64,000 bases of DNA from Halomonas fontilapidosi. Lineage in GTDB: Bacteria; Pseudomonadota; Gammaproteobacteria; Pseudomonadales; Halomonadaceae. The notes under the pieces were generated by a model. That model had not been told where the DNA came from. It was given only the letters and a program-made list of their open reading frames with translations, and did not search any database. The stretch spans positions 32,585 through 96,584 of the forward strand of contig NZ_JACHXQ010000012.1 in assembly GCF_014192285.1 (NCBI RefSeq). The letters run 5' to 3'. Shown piece after piece: positions 40,860-48,338 of the stretch. Both the position numbers and the translations under genes were made by a program. Positions within the stretch are counted from its first letter, which is position 1. Each line of letters begins with the position of its first letter.

Positions 40860-41408
40860 ATGACCGAGGGAAGCGAGGCGAGCATGAGCGACAAGAGCGG
40901 CCGGCCCGAGGTCGCCCCCATGCACCGCCCCCTGCGCTGGCTGTGGCTGGCGCTGGCGGTGGTGGTGCTGGACCTCGCCACCAAGTATTTGGCCAGCGGG
41001 CTGCTCGACTACGCCCGGCCGGTGGAAGTGCTGCCGTTCTTCGATCTCACGCTGCTGCACAATACTGGCGCGGCCTTCAGCTTCCTGGCGGGTCATCCCG
41101 GCTGGCAGCGCTGGTTCTTCGCTACCATTGCGGTGGGGGCGAGCATCGGCCTGACGATCTGGATGCACCGCCTCAAGCGCGACGAGACGCTGCTGGCGGT
41201 GTCGCTGGCGCTGATCATCGGCGGGGCGCTGGGCAACCTCTACGACCGGCTGGTGCACGGCTATGTGGTCGATTTCCTCTCCTTCCACGTGGCCGGCTGG
41301 TACTACCCGGCCTTCAACGTGGCGGATATCGGCATCACTCTGGGGGCCATTGGCCTGATCTGGGAGTCGCTGTTCGGCGAGAAGCGTCGCGCACGCCGAA
41401 GTGGTTGA
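40860..41408 (+). CDS. lspA: lipoprotein signal peptidase
   Basis: LspA is the inner-membrane aspartyl protease that removes signal peptides from diacylated prolipoproteins. The product is 182 residues with four helices. The two catalytic aspartates are in GNLYDRLVHGYVVDF and YPAFNVADIGI. I chose the ATG at 40860 because the TAGGAGG site lies eight bases upstream of it and only two bases upstream of the alternative ATG at 40854. It is co-transcribed with ileS. Confidence 0.96.
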   Translation: MTEGSEASMSDKSGRPEVAPMHRPLRWLWLALAVVVLDLATKYLASGLLDYARPVEVLPFFDLTLLHNTGAAFSFLAGHPGWQRWFFATIAVGASIGLTIWMHRLKRDETLLAVSLALIIGGALGNLYDRLVHGYVVDFLSFHVAGWYYPAFNVADIGITLGAIGLIWESLFGEKRRARRSG

Positions 41409-41532
41409 AGAACCTGTAAATCGCTCCTGTGGGAACCCAATTCATTGCCGGTTCAATGCCTCGACGAATGGCGCCTTCAGGCGGCCGATACGGCCATCGA
41501 ACCTTACCACCCTTACCGAGTCCGAGATTGTC

Positions 41533-41994
41533 ATGACCGACCAGAACAGTCCCCAACACCGCATCGACGAGGGCATGGAAGTGACCCTGCACTTCACCCT
41601 CAGCCTGGAAGACGGCACCGTGGTGGATTCCACCCGCGACAAGGCGCCGGCCACCTTCCAGGTGGGCGACGGCAACCTGCCGCCGGGCTTCGAGCATCCC
41701 CTCAAGGGCCTGGCCAGCGGCGAGACGGGCCGCTTCGAGATCTCTCCCGAGCACGCCTTCGGCCAGCACAACCCGCAGAACATCCAACTGCTCAAGCGCG
41801 ATGACTTCGAGGGTGAGGAGCCGGAAGTTGGCATGGTGATGTCCTTCGCCGATGCCGCCGGTGGCGAGCTGCCCGGGGTGATCAAGAGCATCGAGGGGGA
41901 GCAGGTGGAAGTGGACTTCAACCACCCGCTGGCGGGGCGTACCCTGACCTTCGAGGTGGACGTGCTGGACGTGAAGCCCGCCACCACCCACTGA
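41533..41994 (+). CDS. fkpB: FKBP-type peptidyl-prolyl cis-trans isomerase, SlpA type
   Basis: This 153-residue FKBP of the SlyD/SlpA group shows VTLHFTLSLEDGTVVDST and LPPGFEHPLKGLASGE. It has an insert-in-flap domain (PEHAFGQHNPQNIQLLKRDD) and lacks the His-rich metal tail of SlyD. I chose the ATG at 41533. It lies 124 bases after lspA and before ispH in the conserved cluster. It is probably a cytoplasmic folding factor. Confidence 0.94.
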   Translation: MTDQNSPQHRIDEGMEVTLHFTLSLEDGTVVDSTRDKAPATFQVGDGNLPPGFEHPLKGLASGETGRFEISPEHAFGQHNPQNIQLLKRDDFEGEEPEVGMVMSFADAAGGELPGVIKSIEGEQVEVDFNHPLAGRTLTFEVDVLDVKPATTH

Positions 41995-42037
41995 CCTGCG
42001 TGCGTGGGAGCGCTCGGTCCGGCGCCTCGGCTTGCAG

Positions 42038-42137
42038 CGGCCCCTTTGGGGTCAGACCCCGGCGGAAGGTATCATCGCTGGAGTAGTGCACCATACCGGG
42101 CCAGGTGGCTTGGCCGGGGTCTGACCCCAAGGGGCCG
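42038..42137. repeat. MITE-like hairpin element upstream of ispH
   Basis: The left arm (42038-42063) and right arm (42113-42137) are inverted copies of about 25 bases differing by one base. Each contains the palindrome GGGGTCAGACCCC. Inside, GGTAT and ATACC extend the pairing potential. The 49-base core has no gene, and no clear target duplication flanks it. Arms with GGGGTCAGA are often seen near REP-associated and IS200-like elements, which makes a non-autonomous mobile element plausible. Confidence 0.65.
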
Positions 42138-42193
42138 GTCCACCACGGCGCCCTAATTTGTTATCGATGCAAGAGCATCAAGGCAAGGCAATC

Positions 42194-43162
42194 ATGCAAG
42201 CTAACTCCATGCAGATCAGGCTCGCCAACCCGCGCGGCTTCTGCGCCGGCGTCGACCGCGCCATCGATATCGTCAATGGCGCGCTGGATGCGTTCGGCCC
42301 GCCGATCTACGTGCGCCACGAGGTGGTGCACAACCGTTACGTGGTCGACAGCCTGCGTGAGCGCGGGGCGGTGTTCGTCGAGGAGCTCGAGGAAGTGCCC
42401 GACGACGTCATCGTGATCTTCTCGGCCCACGGCGTCTCGCGTGCCGTGCAGGCCGAAGCCGAGCGTCGCGGCCTCAAGGTGTTCGACGCCACCTGCCCGC
42501 TGGTGACTAAGGTGCACCTGGAGGTACTGCGCTACGCTCGCCGTGGCCAGGAGTGCATCCTGATCGGCCACGAGGGTCACCCCGAGGTGGAGGGCACCAT
42601 GGGGCGCTACGACACGTCCCATGGCGGCCAGATCTACCTTGTCGAGGATGAGCAGGATGTGGCTCGGCTCGAGGTGAAGGACCCGAGCCAGCTGGCCTTT
42701 GTCACCCAGACGACGCTCTCGATGGATGACACCGCCCGGGTGATCGACGCCCTGCGTAGCAAGTTTCCCGAGATCCAGGGTCCGCGCAAGGACGATATCT
42801 GCTACGCCACCCAGAACCGCCAGGACGCGGTGCGCGAACTGGCCGACGGCGCCGACCTGGTGCTGGTGGTGGGCAGCCGCAACAGCTCCAACTCCAACCG
42901 CCTGCGTGAGCTCTCCGAGCGGGTCGGCACGCCGGCCTACCTGGTCGACAGCGCTGAACAGCTTGACCCGGCGTGGCTGGAAGGGGTCAACGTCATCGGC
43001 ATCACCGCCGGCGCCAGCGCTCCTGAGGTGCTGGTCAAGGGCGTGATCGAGCGGCTGCAGGCGCTTGGCGCCACGGCCCCTGAAGAGCTCGCCGGCCGCG
43101 AAGAGACCATCACCTTCTCGATGCCCCGCGAACTGCGCGAGCGCGTCATCGCCAGCGAGTAG
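42194..43162 (+). CDS. ispH: 4-hydroxy-3-methylbut-2-enyl diphosphate reductase
   Basis: IspH is the [4Fe-4S] enzyme of the last MEP-pathway step, making IPP and DMAPP. The 322-residue protein keeps the three cluster cysteines in [21 protein letters not shown] and [10 protein letters not shown], and the THD-type loop QTTLS. I chose the ATG at 42194 because AAGGCA lies just upstream; an ATG at 42209 ([14 protein letters not shown]) is possible. It ends the ribF-ileS-lspA-fkpB cluster. Confidence 0.96.
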   Translation: MQANSMQIRLANPRGFCAGVDRAIDIVNGALDAFGPPIYVRHEVVHNRYVVDSLRERGAVFVEELEEVPDDVIVIFSAHGVSRAVQAEAERRGLKVFDATCPLVTKVHLEVLRYARRGQECILIGHEGHPEVEGTMGRYDTSHGGQIYLVEDEQDVARLEVKDPSQLAFVTQTTLSMDDTARVIDALRSKFPEIQGPRKDDICYATQNRQDAVRELADGADLVLVVGSRNSSNSNRLRELSERVGTPAYLVDSAEQLDPAWLEGVNVIGITAGASAPEVLVKGVIERLQALGATAPEELAGREETITFSMPRELRERVIASE

Positions 43163-43190
43163 CGTCTCCTCCGACGCGCAGAAACCTAAA

Positions 43191-43220
43191 ACGCCGCCGG
43201 CAGGGACCTGTCGGCGGCGT
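43191..43220 (+). terminator. hairpin after ispH
   Basis: ACGCCGCCGGCAGG and CCTGTCGGCGGCGT pair over 14 bases with one mismatch/wobble and a two-base loop. No T-tract follows, so it could be a terminator or an mRNA 3'-end stabiliser. Confidence 0.6.
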
Positions 43221-43243
43221 GTTGCTAAAGAGGCCGTAGGCCC

Positions 43244-43283
43244 GGTAAGCGCCAGCGCACCGGGCGCAAGAGGGCAGCGGACC
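43244..43283. repeat. REP-like element family A, copy 2
   Basis: GGTAAGCGCCAGCGCACCGG is the counterpart of the element at 21621. It is preceded by GTAGGCCC, so CCCGGT and ACCGGG form a small stem, much as in enterobacterial REPs. Confidence 0.65.
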
Positions 43284-43359
43284 GTGGGCGCGCCTTGTCC
43301 AGTCCACTGGCGAGCAGCACCAATCATCGAGAAATGATGGTGCGGTGCGGGGAGCCATG

Positions 43360-43386
43360 ATGGGAGCACTGCTTGCAGCGCGATCC
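43360..43386. repeat. REP-like element family B, copy 3
   Basis: The sequence beginning ATGGGAGCACTGCTTGCAGC matches the family B copies at 36664-36692 and 36727-36753. Confidence 0.6.
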
Positions 43387-43668
43387 ATCGCGCAGCGAGG
43401 GCAGATTGCGTGCTCCCTGCAGGAGCGCGCGTCCCAGCTTGCCTAGCGCTCTCGCGCGCAGCGATGGTGCCGCCGCCAGGCGGCAGTTCGTGCTCCCCTT
43501 GGAATGTCCACGGACTCAGGCCCCTTCACGCCAACAGCGCCCGTCAAGGCCGGCCCCTGAGCAGCCCTCATTCGCGGAGCATGGCATTTTTGAGCCCCCA
43601 CCCTATCGGAACGCCACATCTTGATACATACTGAAACAAATACCTTGACTCGCAGGGAGACGCACCGC

Positions 43669-44154
43669 GTGGCCCACATAAGCCCCCGTTCCAGGCCCCA
43701 GGCCCCTTCAGGCAGCACCCGGCGCTCCGCCGGTTTCACGCTCATCGAACTGATGATTGCGGTAGCCGTGATCGGGATTCTGGCGTCGATTGCCATACCA
43801 AGTTATCAGGGTTACGTGGAGCGAGCTCGGGTCTCGGATGGTCAATCCGGATTGATGCAGGCTGCTCAGGAAATGGAGCGCTGTTATACGGTGAATAGTG
43901 CATATTTAGCATCATGCCTCGTTACAACAAAGTCTCCAGATGAAGCGTATTCACAAATTCAGCTAGTCAATTCCGATGGGAGTGCATGGACTGTTTCGGA
44001 AAAATCGTCTTTTGTGTTGAGGGCGAGTTCCCCAACAAAACCTGTAACCGATGGGTGTGATTTTCTGTGGGTGAAAAGCGATGGTGTAAAAGGGTCTGGA
44101 GATGGCACAGATACTGATGGCAACCTATCTGGAGACCCAGGTGAGTGCTGGTGA
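43669..44154 (+). CDS. pilE: type IV pilin (PilE-like)
   Basis: This 161-residue prepilin has a 22-residue positively charged leader, then [20 protein letters not shown]. The cleavage Gly and Glu+5 are intact. The C-terminal domain has a disulfide-loop Cys pair near the end (DGCDFLW and GECW). I chose the GTG at 43669, nine bases after AGGGAGA; a TTG at 43621 would give a 38-residue leader. It is probably a minor pilin of the PilE type. It opens an AT-rich cluster and overlaps the next gene by one base. Confidence 0.82.
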   Translation: MAHISPRSRPQAPSGSTRRSAGFTLIELMIAVAVIGILASIAIPSYQGYVERARVSDGQSGLMQAAQEMERCYTVNSAYLASCLVTTKSPDEAYSQIQLVNSDGSAWTVSEKSSFVLRASSPTKPVTDGCDFLWVKSDGVKGSGDGTDTDGNLSGDPGECW

Positions 44155-44624
44155 TGAAAAAAAATAGCCATGGTTTTACCCTAATAGAACTTCTGGTCAC
44201 CATAGCAGTAATTGTCATTATGGCAACGATTGCTGTGCCAAGCTTTCAGAGTTTTATCGCTAGTAACCGCCAGGCTGCCGAGTTCAATAAAGTGCTGTCA
44301 GGATTTCATTATGCGAGAAGTGAAGCTGTTAAGAGGCGAGAAAGCATTCTGGTTGATGTGGAAAGCTCTTCGGGTAAGTGGGTGGTGACAGTTGCGCAAG
44401 ATGTCAATGAAGATAAGACTCTTGATGTCGGCGATGTTGTGATCCGGAATATTGAGTCAAAGGATGGGAAAGTTGCTGTTGATAGTATTACGGTGGTTTT
44501 TAGCCCGTTGGGCCGGTTGGCGGAATGTAAAAATACGGATAGCCTCGTCTCCCCCTGTCAGTTTTTGGTTGGTGGCTCAAAGTTGAAAGTTAATGCGGCA
44601 GGCAACATAGACAAGGCAGATTGA
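44154..44624 (+). CDS. GspH/FimT-type minor pseudopilin (FimU-like)
   Basis: This 156-residue protein begins [20 protein letters not shown], with prepilin cleavage after Gly7 and Glu+5 present. The GspH/FimT C-terminal pattern ITVVFSPLGR follows. The ATG overlaps the upstream TGA (TGATG). Base composition is AT-rich relative to the rest of the window. It occupies the fimU position of the Pseudomonas minor-pilin operon. It is likely an inner-membrane priming subunit for the type IV pilus. Confidence 0.85.
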   Translation: MKKNSHGFTLIELLVTIAVIVIMATIAVPSFQSFIASNRQAAEFNKVLSGFHYARSEAVKRRESILVDVESSSGKWVVTVAQDVNEDKTLDVGDVVIRNIESKDGKVAVDSITVVFSPLGRLAECKNTDSLVSPCQFLVGGSKLKVNAAGNIDKAD

Positions 44625-44625
44625 A

Positions 44626-45102
44626 ATGCTCAGACGACAGTCCTTCAAGACGCGTGGGTTTACATTGATAGAAGCCTTGGTTGCCTTGTTGGTGCTTTCT
44701 ATTGGTTTGCTTGGGCTCGCCATGATGCAGGTGAAAGCCATGAAAAGCGCCCATGTGGCTTACCAAAGGTCAATTGCAACTATTGCAGCTCAAGACATGG
44801 TGGAAAGGCTCTGGGTAGAGCTTGGGCGCGGTGCTCCGGCTTCTATTGTCTGTCCAGAGGCCACAGCTACAGTTCCACCTACCTCAGAGACTATCCTTTT
44901 TCAGTGGCATAAAGAATGGGAAAAATCCATTCCTAGCCTGGTGATGGATAGTGATGGCTCATCCGGGACACAGACCGTAGTGAAAGATGGTTCGGTAGCA
45001 TGCAAGTACACCATAACCGTTCAGTGGGAAGATGAGAGGTTTGGCGATGAGGATGTGTCCGAACTGGTCTATGTCGCAAGCTTGATTGGAGTTGACGCTT
45101 GA
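44626..45102 (+). CDS. pilV: type IV pilus minor pilin PilV
   Basis: This 158-residue prepilin reads MLRRQSFKTRGFTLIEALVA with Glu+5, then LLVLSIGLLGLAMMQVKAMK. This is the PilV signature, including the LGLA(M)MQ region. It starts one base after the previous stop codon. PilV joins FimU, PilW, PilX and PilE in the tip-priming complex in Pseudomonas. Confidence 0.9.
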   Translation: MLRRQSFKTRGFTLIEALVALLVLSIGLLGLAMMQVKAMKSAHVAYQRSIATIAAQDMVERLWVELGRGAPASIVCPEATATVPPTSETILFQWHKEWEKSIPSLVMDSDGSSGTQTVVKDGSVACKYTITVQWEDERFGDEDVSELVYVASLIGVDA

Positions 45103-45126
45103 TCGTTCTGATGAGGGGTGTGTGTA

Positions 45127-45696
45127 ATGTGTAAAAAATTAAGCCAGCAAGGCTTTTCCCTCGTCGAGTTGATGATAGCGCTAGTTATAGGGCTTCTGGT
45201 TACTCTAGGTGCCTTTCAACTATTTCTAGCAGGGAAAAAATCATTTGATCATGAACTAGCACTTGCTGAACGCCAATCTTCTCTCAGGTTTCTGGTTGAT
45301 ACCATTTCCTATGATATCAGGAGTGCATCCTACACTGAGTTTGTTGACGGTGCTGGGACAATATTGAGTACTAATGAGCAGTTGGTTCTGTCTTTTGATA
45401 AAGATAATTCTATTTGCTCCTCCGATGTGGAGTATAAAGTTAAGTATTTTGCCTCCGATGGGTCGATCAAGATGAATCAGGCATGTGGAGCCACCGCATT
45501 TCCTGATGATGGAATTGCTGAACCGATAGTCCTTGGAGTAGGTTCAATACGCTTTTTTTATCTTCCCTCAAGTTTGGGGATAAGGGTTGAAGTAGAAATG
45601 GTCGATGACAGGAATCGACTTCCCCCCGAAACTTTCAGCTTTCAGGTTGCCAATCGTTCTTCCGTAGGTAAAGCCTTAGAGCTATGGGGTGAGTAA
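45127..45696 (+). CDS. pilW: type IV pilus minor pilin PilW
   Basis: This 189-residue prepilin reads MCKKLSQQGFSLVELMIALV with Glu+5. It is followed by PilW-type features (ERQSSLRFLVDTISYDIRSA). I chose the ATG at 45127, eight bases after AGGGG; a GTG at 45118 is in frame. It is shorter than PilW of P. aeruginosa but complete by its ends. AT-rich codon use matches its neighbours. Confidence 0.87.
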   Translation: MCKKLSQQGFSLVELMIALVIGLLVTLGAFQLFLAGKKSFDHELALAERQSSLRFLVDTISYDIRSASYTEFVDGAGTILSTNEQLVLSFDKDNSICSSDVEYKVKYFASDGSIKMNQACGATAFPDDGIAEPIVLGVGSIRFFYLPSSLGIRVEVEMVDDRNRLPPETFSFQVANRSSVGKALELWGE

Positions 45697-45806
45697 GCAG
45701 GCGCTGGTGAGTCCGGGAAACGACCGGAAGTGAAACGGGGGGAGAGACCAGCAGTGAAAGTAGTGGAAGTGACAAGGTATAGTTTAGATAAATGGAAGGG
45801 CGATAT

Positions 45807-47135
45807 ATGAAAAGGCAGAATGGATTAGCTCTTGTTATGAGCCTTGCAGTTTTAGTCGTGGCTGCACTTCTCGGGATTTCTAGCTATCAGTCATCACAGA
45901 TGGAAGAGCGGATGGCAGGGAATCACCGCTTCTCAGTTAGTGCGCTTCAGGCAGCCGAGGCTGGTGTTAACAATATGTTGAGTTCGGTTCTGGCATATTC
46001 TTATTCACCAGGGTCACCTTTCTGCGACGACATCTCTGCTTCTTTATCCGGCACTGATTTCTCTACTTCTGAGGGCGGAGGCTACTCTTACTCCCAGGCC
46101 GTCACGGGCGGTGATCTGAATTTGCGATACAAGGCATTGATGACTTGTGATAGCTCCAATGGGCATGTGCTCGGCTTCAGTCGAGGTGTTGTTTTTGACT
46201 CTGATGGAGTGGAAGTTTCAGCGAGGCGGTTACGAGTTGAAATTGTTCCTCCCGGATTTGATTATATACACAGCATGCTTTCCAATCAAAACATTAACAT
46301 CACAGGGAATTCTCAGATCATTGGGAATATTCATTCTAATGCAGATGTTGATATTAGCATCAAAGCTACTGGGAAAAAAGAGGATAGGCTGGTATCAGAA
46401 GGTTCTGTGACTGCAAACGGTACTGTTACTGCTAGCGGCGTTAGCTACGCCGATTCAGGGGAGTGTGAAAATGTGGTTTGTGCTGCATCTAAAGCACCGA
46501 AACAGGAAGTGCCTTCGGCGCTAGACGCAATCAATACGTTCAAAAGCGATTACCTGCTGGCTAGCGACTATGAAGCTAGTGGTTCCTTATGGCAGGTGGT
46601 AGCGGATAGCGAGTCTGATGTAACAATCCTGCCTCATGATAATAATGGTGATTGCACAACATCGGGTGCTGAACTTGTGCCGCCTGACAATGAATTCGGG
46701 AGTCCTGATAGCGACCACGTTTTTTTCTGCCCCGGAGTTTTGACGGCGAATAATGATTTTAGCGGGGTTACCGTTATGGCCGTTAGCGATATTATCCATA
46801 ATGGCCAGCTTTCTATTCTAGATGAAAGCGGCGATGATGCGTTTTTGATTTCCGGTGGAAATATCGTATTGAATGGTTCAACTGATCCCAAAGGGCCAGA
46901 AGACTATCGGCCTACCTATGCTTCATTCTGGTCGGAAGGCAGTTTTACGCAAAATGGTGGCTCGCATATCTATGGGGCTGTTGTTGCTGGGCTAGAAATT
47001 GACATCAAAGGCGGTATTATTTTTGAAGCAAGAGAAACAGGGCGGATTCCAGTTGCTGTTTCTGGGCGCCTTGAGGGATGGATGGAGCTTGAGAGCCCCA
47101 GTGACGAGGATAATCTTACAGCGGGCGAGGCTTAA
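45807..47135 (+). CDS. pilX: PilX-type pilus assembly protein with a long repeat-like passenger
   Basis: This 442-residue protein begins MKRQNGLALVMSLAVLVVAA, a class III signal with no Glu+5, as in GspK and PilX. The PilX N-terminal hallmark SSQMEERMAGN follows. P. aeruginosa PilX is about 195 residues, so this protein is more than twice as long. The extra part is rich in Asn, Gly, Thr and Ser with beta-helix-like rungs (NINITGNSQIIGNIHSNADV, GSVTANGTVTASG, NIVLNGS) and few cysteines. It may be an exposed tip module. pilY1, expected next, is missing. Confidence 0.8.
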   Translation: MKRQNGLALVMSLAVLVVAALLGISSYQSSQMEERMAGNHRFSVSALQAAEAGVNNMLSSVLAYSYSPGSPFCDDISASLSGTDFSTSEGGGYSYSQAVTGGDLNLRYKALMTCDSSNGHVLGFSRGVVFDSDGVEVSARRLRVEIVPPGFDYIHSMLSNQNINITGNSQIIGNIHSNADVDISIKATGKKEDRLVSEGSVTANGTVTASGVSYADSGECENVVCAASKAPKQEVPSALDAINTFKSDYLLASDYEASGSLWQVVADSESDVTILPHDNNGDCTTSGAELVPPDNEFGSPDSDHVFFCPGVLTANNDFSGVTVMAVSDIIHNGQLSILDESGDDAFLISGGNIVLNGSTDPKGPEDYRPTYASFWSEGSFTQNGGSHIYGAVVAGLEIDIKGGIIFEARETGRIPVAVSGRLEGWMELESPSDEDNLTAGEA

Positions 47136-47139
47136 TAAG

Positions 47140-47222
47140 GTGCTTGAGTCGCAATGGGATGCATGTGTGCCAACCAAATTTTTCACTTGGCTGGCGTTCC
47201 TCTTCTCAGCAATCAGTGCTTT
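47140..47222 (+). pseudogene. possible signal-peptide remnant of a lost pilY1
   Basis: A frame running from GTG codons at 47140 or 47167 encodes VPTKFFTWLAFLFSAISAFG, a basic residue followed by a hydrophobic core and Ala-X-Ala-like end, as in a Sec signal. It runs into the 3' end of the inverted fimT. In Pseudomonas, pilY1 follows pilX at exactly this place. The match is to signal-peptide character only, so the origin is inference. Confidence 0.3.
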
Positions 47223-47748
47223 CGGCCTCAGTCCTGACCCTTCCCATGTTACTGAGGATGACAGCAGCAGTTTCGTTATAGACATGGCATATGCTGAAGG
47301 TGCCGTTGTAACCGCTGGATCGGCCTAGCGGTGAGAAGCGCACGGGGCGATCATCCCGATTGAAGCTGACGGTCCTTGTTGGGTCGTCAAGAACCCTCAA
47401 TAAGCTGTCTCCGGTCAGGTCACCTCCTGATGCTTCACCCTCCACAATCACCCACGGATTCGACCAGTCATCAAAAGTGCAGCTGTCGTGATCGGGCCCG
47501 GGGCTTGAGCAGACGGAAATCGTCGTTCGCCGCGTCACCGCCGTATTCCTCGCCAGTGCCAGCGCCGTCCTGATCCGCATCACCTCGGCGGCGACCTCAT
47601 TACGGGCTGTGAACTGCTGGAAGTTGGGCAAGCCGACCGTGGCCATGATGGCGATCACTGCAATGGTGACGAGCAGCTCGATCAGCGTCAGGCCATGCTG
47701 GCGGGAGGGAGAGGTGCGACGAGAAGCAAAGCGGGCAGCAGGGTGCAT
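47206..47748 (-). CDS. fimT: GspH/FimT-type pseudopilin, inverted relative to the cluster
   Basis: This 180-residue prepilin has an 18-residue basic leader then HGLTLIELLVTIAVIAIMAT, with cleavage after Gly19 and Glu+5. A FimT/GspH globular domain follows (VSFNRDDRPVRFSPLGRSSG, AAVILSNMGRVRTE). Its GC content is higher than that of the plus-strand pilins, closer to the genome background. It faces pilX and closes the locus; it may be the ancestral FimT or a recruited copy. Confidence 0.87.
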   Translation of the reverse strand: MHPAARFASRRTSPSRQHGLTLIELLVTIAVIAIMATVGLPNFQQFTARNEVAAEVMRIRTALALARNTAVTRRTTISVCSSPGPDHDSCTFDDWSNPWVIVEGEASGGDLTGDSLLRVLDDPTRTVSFNRDDRPVRFSPLGRSSGYNGTFSICHVYNETAAVILSNMGRVRTEAESTDC

Positions 47749-47898
47749 GATGCCCTCCCGGCGGTGGCCTGTTAGGTGGGTCTTTTCTTCAGGCTAGCCG
47801 GGCGTGGATCCTGCGCTGTAGGCGATTGCCGACAAGGGCTGTAGGTTATCGACGTGTAACAGCGACGAAATTTCCCTCGGTCGAGGGGGAGGGGGAAG

Positions 47899-47926
47899 AA
47901 AGGGCCGGGATTCACTCCGGCCCTTT
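47899..47926 (-). terminator. terminator of the PP0621-type gene
   Basis: AAAGGGCCGG and CCGGCCCTTT pair over ten bases around an eight-base loop, nine bases after the stop codon on the minus strand. The minus-strand side ends in CTTTCTTCC. Confidence 0.7.
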
Positions 47927-47934
47927 GTCGTTCG

Positions 47935-48237
47935 TCAGTCGTCCTTTTCCTGCTTTTTCTCTTCCTGCTGCGCGTCCTTCTTCTCGTCTTTCCTTTCTGC
48001 CAGGTACTTGTCGCGGTGGTCGCTGGAGCAGAACCAGTCGCCGCGCTCGCGCAGGGCGTCGTCCTCGGGCAGGTGAACCTGGCACCAGCTGCAGCGCACC
48101 ATGCGGTTGCCCTCGGCGTCGCCCGCCTGCTGCGGGCCCTCGCGGTCCAGTTTCCACTCGCGGTACATGCGGTAGAGCTTCAGGCCGGCGAAGAACAGCA
48201 CGGCGAAGATGATCAGGCGAATCAGCAACAGGTTCAT
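47935..48237 (-). CDS. PP0621 family protein (membrane-anchored zinc-ribbon-like)
   Basis: This 100-residue protein begins MNLLLIRLIIFAVLFFAGLK, one membrane helix, followed by a small Cys/His cluster (MVRCSWCQVHLP, WFCSSDHRDKYL). A charged Lys/Glu/Asp tail ends it. This is the layout of the uncharacterised PP0621 family. I chose the ATG at 48237; the frame extends to 48435 over the divergent nadE start. The function is unknown. Confidence 0.82.
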   Translation of the reverse strand: MNLLLIRLIIFAVLFFAGLKLYRMYREWKLDREGPQQAGDAEGNRMVRCSWCQVHLPEDDALRERGDWFCSSDHRDKYLAERKDEKKDAQQEEKKQEKDD

Positions 48238-48338
48238 TCCTTTGGGGACTCCCAGATGAGGGTGGCCGGCTTTGCCACTCGGTCGCCCTTGCGGGACAAT
48301 GGCGAATATCCATCGATTCTCGAGAGATTTCCAAGCCC

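Larger units (their letters stand above)
43163..43668. other. 506-bp gap between ispH and the pilin cluster, with repeats
   Basis: The gap contains a hairpin at 43191-43220, a family A REP at 43244-43283, and a family B REP at 43360-43386. Further GC-rich imperfect palindromes run to about 43500. The last 100 bases become AT-richer. They hold TTGATACATACTGAAACAAA, a plausible promoter region for the pilin genes, and a GCAGGGAGA ribosome-binding site. I see no coding sequence. Confidence 0.7.

Noticed and set aside
46999..47328. 109-codon plus-strand frame across the pilX end and fimT as a real gene
   Set aside because: Its first half is pilX read in another frame and its last third is antisense to the conserved C-terminus of fimT. 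Only the short signal-like middle is kept as a possible remnant.
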